A DNA stretch of 7,153 bases from Burkholderiaceae bacterium (GTDB taxonomy: Bacteria; Pseudomonadota; Gammaproteobacteria; Burkholderiales; Burkholderiaceae). Both the position numbers and the translations under genes were made by a program. The stretch lies in NCBI GenBank assembly GCA_025057735.1, contig JANWUU010000133.1, positions 1 through 7,153 of the forward strand. The letters run 5' to 3'. The notes beneath the pieces were generated by a model. That model saw only the letters and a program-made list of their open reading frames with translations. It made no database searches and was not told the origin of the DNA. Shown here piece after piece: positions 6,857 through 7,153 of this stretch. The stretch's first letter is position 1; the number at the start of each line of letters is the position of its first letter.

Positions 6857-7153
6857 TTGCCCAAAGCGTCTTTTCCATCCCCGCGTGGCTTTTTGCGCGC
6901 GCGCCGCGGCGTCGCGGCGGCCGTGGCGCTCGCCTGGTGCGCGGGGCTGGCGGCGGAGGAGTTCGTCGTGCGCGACATCCGCGTGGAGGGCATCCAGCGC
7001 ACCGAGGCCGGGACCGTCTTTTCCTATCTGCCGATCCGCGTCGGCGACCGCTTCGATCCTGAAAAGGGCATCGCTGCCATCCGGGCGCTGTTCGCCACTG
7101 GCCTGTTCAAGGACGTCCGGCTGGAGGCCGAGGGCGACACGCTGGTCGTCGTG
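6857..7153 (+). CDS. bamA: Outer membrane protein assembly factor BamA, 5' part (3' end outside window)
   Basis: BamA (Omp85) is the central outer-membrane barrel of the BAM complex, which folds and inserts beta-barrel proteins. The visible 99 codons give a signal peptide and the first periplasmic POTRA domain. From TTG 6857 the n-region is MPKASFPSPRGFLRARRG, the hydrophobic core VAAAVALAWCAGL, with likely cleavage after LAA at residue 33. The mature part opens EEFVVRDIRVEGIQRTEAG, then VFSYLPIRVGDRFD, ALFATGLFKDVRLE and GDTLVVV, a typical POTRA1 that I recall as very close to Burkholderiales BamA. No ATG exists in any plus-strand frame between the rseP stop and the conserved mature region, so the start must be a rare codon. 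TTG 6857 is 8 bases after the rseP stop; TTG 6893 is an alternative giving a shorter n-region. Neither has a clear ribosome binding site. Identity is secure; the exact start is not. Confidence 0.88.
   Translation, partial: MPKASFPSPRGFLRARRGVAAAVALAWCAGLAAEEFVVRDIRVEGIQRTEAGTVFSYLPIRVGDRFDPEKGIAAIRALFATGLFKDVRLEAEGDTLVVV

Noticed and set aside
5478..6878. Minus-strand ORF of 466 codons opposite rseP.
   Set aside because: It is an exact antisense shadow of rseP with no motif and no plausible start context.
6929..6940. Cys28 at the end of the BamA signal peptide as a possible lipobox.
   Set aside because: The preceding residues are Leu-Ala-Trp. Trp at -1 does not fit a lipobox, and BamA is a barrel protein cleaved by signal peptidase I.
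1..7153. Search for a mobile element, CRISPR array, tRNA, phage gene, toxin-antitoxin pair or other unknown system.
   Set aside because: No repeats of suitable length, no tRNA-like fold and no unassigned coding space were seen. Every stretch over about 90 bases is accounted for by conserved core genes of uniform composition.

Overview
This is an ordinary, well-preserved housekeeping segment of a high-GC proteobacterial chromosome. All genes lie on the + strand and nearly all of the DNA is coding. The protein sequences and the gene order rpsB-tsf-pyrH-frr-uppS-cdsA-dxr-rseP-bamA point to a betaproteobacterium, probably on the Burkholderiales side. EF-Ts carries the [13 protein letters not shown]-terminus, and BamA begins its mature part with FVVRDIRVEGIQRTEAGTVF, both as I recall them from that group. 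In E. coli dxr lies between frr and uppS. Here it lies between cdsA and rseP, as in Neisseria and Pseudomonas. I cannot name the genus.

Layout. Positions 2-427 hold the 3' part of rpsB (ribosomal protein S2). An 86-base gap follows with two hairpins, the second a typical intrinsic terminator or attenuator. Then come tsf (EF-Ts, 514-1407), pyrH (UMP kinase, 1423-2139), frr (ribosome recycling factor, 2167-2727), uppS (undecaprenyl diphosphate synthase, GTG start, 2760-3500), cdsA (CDP-diglyceride synthase, 3507-4334), dxr (DXP reductoisomerase, overlapping cdsA by one base, 4334-5497), rseP (site-2 protease, 5508-6848) and the 5' end of bamA (from about 6857, running off the window).

The genes fall into two functional blocks. 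The first serves translation and nucleotide supply: S2, EF-Ts, RRF and UMP kinase. The second serves the cell envelope. Dxr commits carbon to isoprenoids, UppS turns isoprenoid diphosphates into the lipid carrier for peptidoglycan and surface polysaccharides, CdsA makes the phospholipid precursor CDP-diacylglycerol, RseP acts in envelope-stress proteolysis, and BamA inserts outer-membrane proteins. After tsf the spacings run from a 1-base overlap to 32 bases, with no terminator visible, so pyrH to bamA reads as one co-transcribed, partly translationally coupled run.

I found no mobile element, CRISPR array, tRNA, toxin-antitoxin pair or unknown gene. The large ORFs on the minus strand, and several in other plus frames, are GC-driven shadows of the real genes. 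The points most worth a second look are the double hairpin between rpsB and tsf and the absence of any ATG at the start of bamA.
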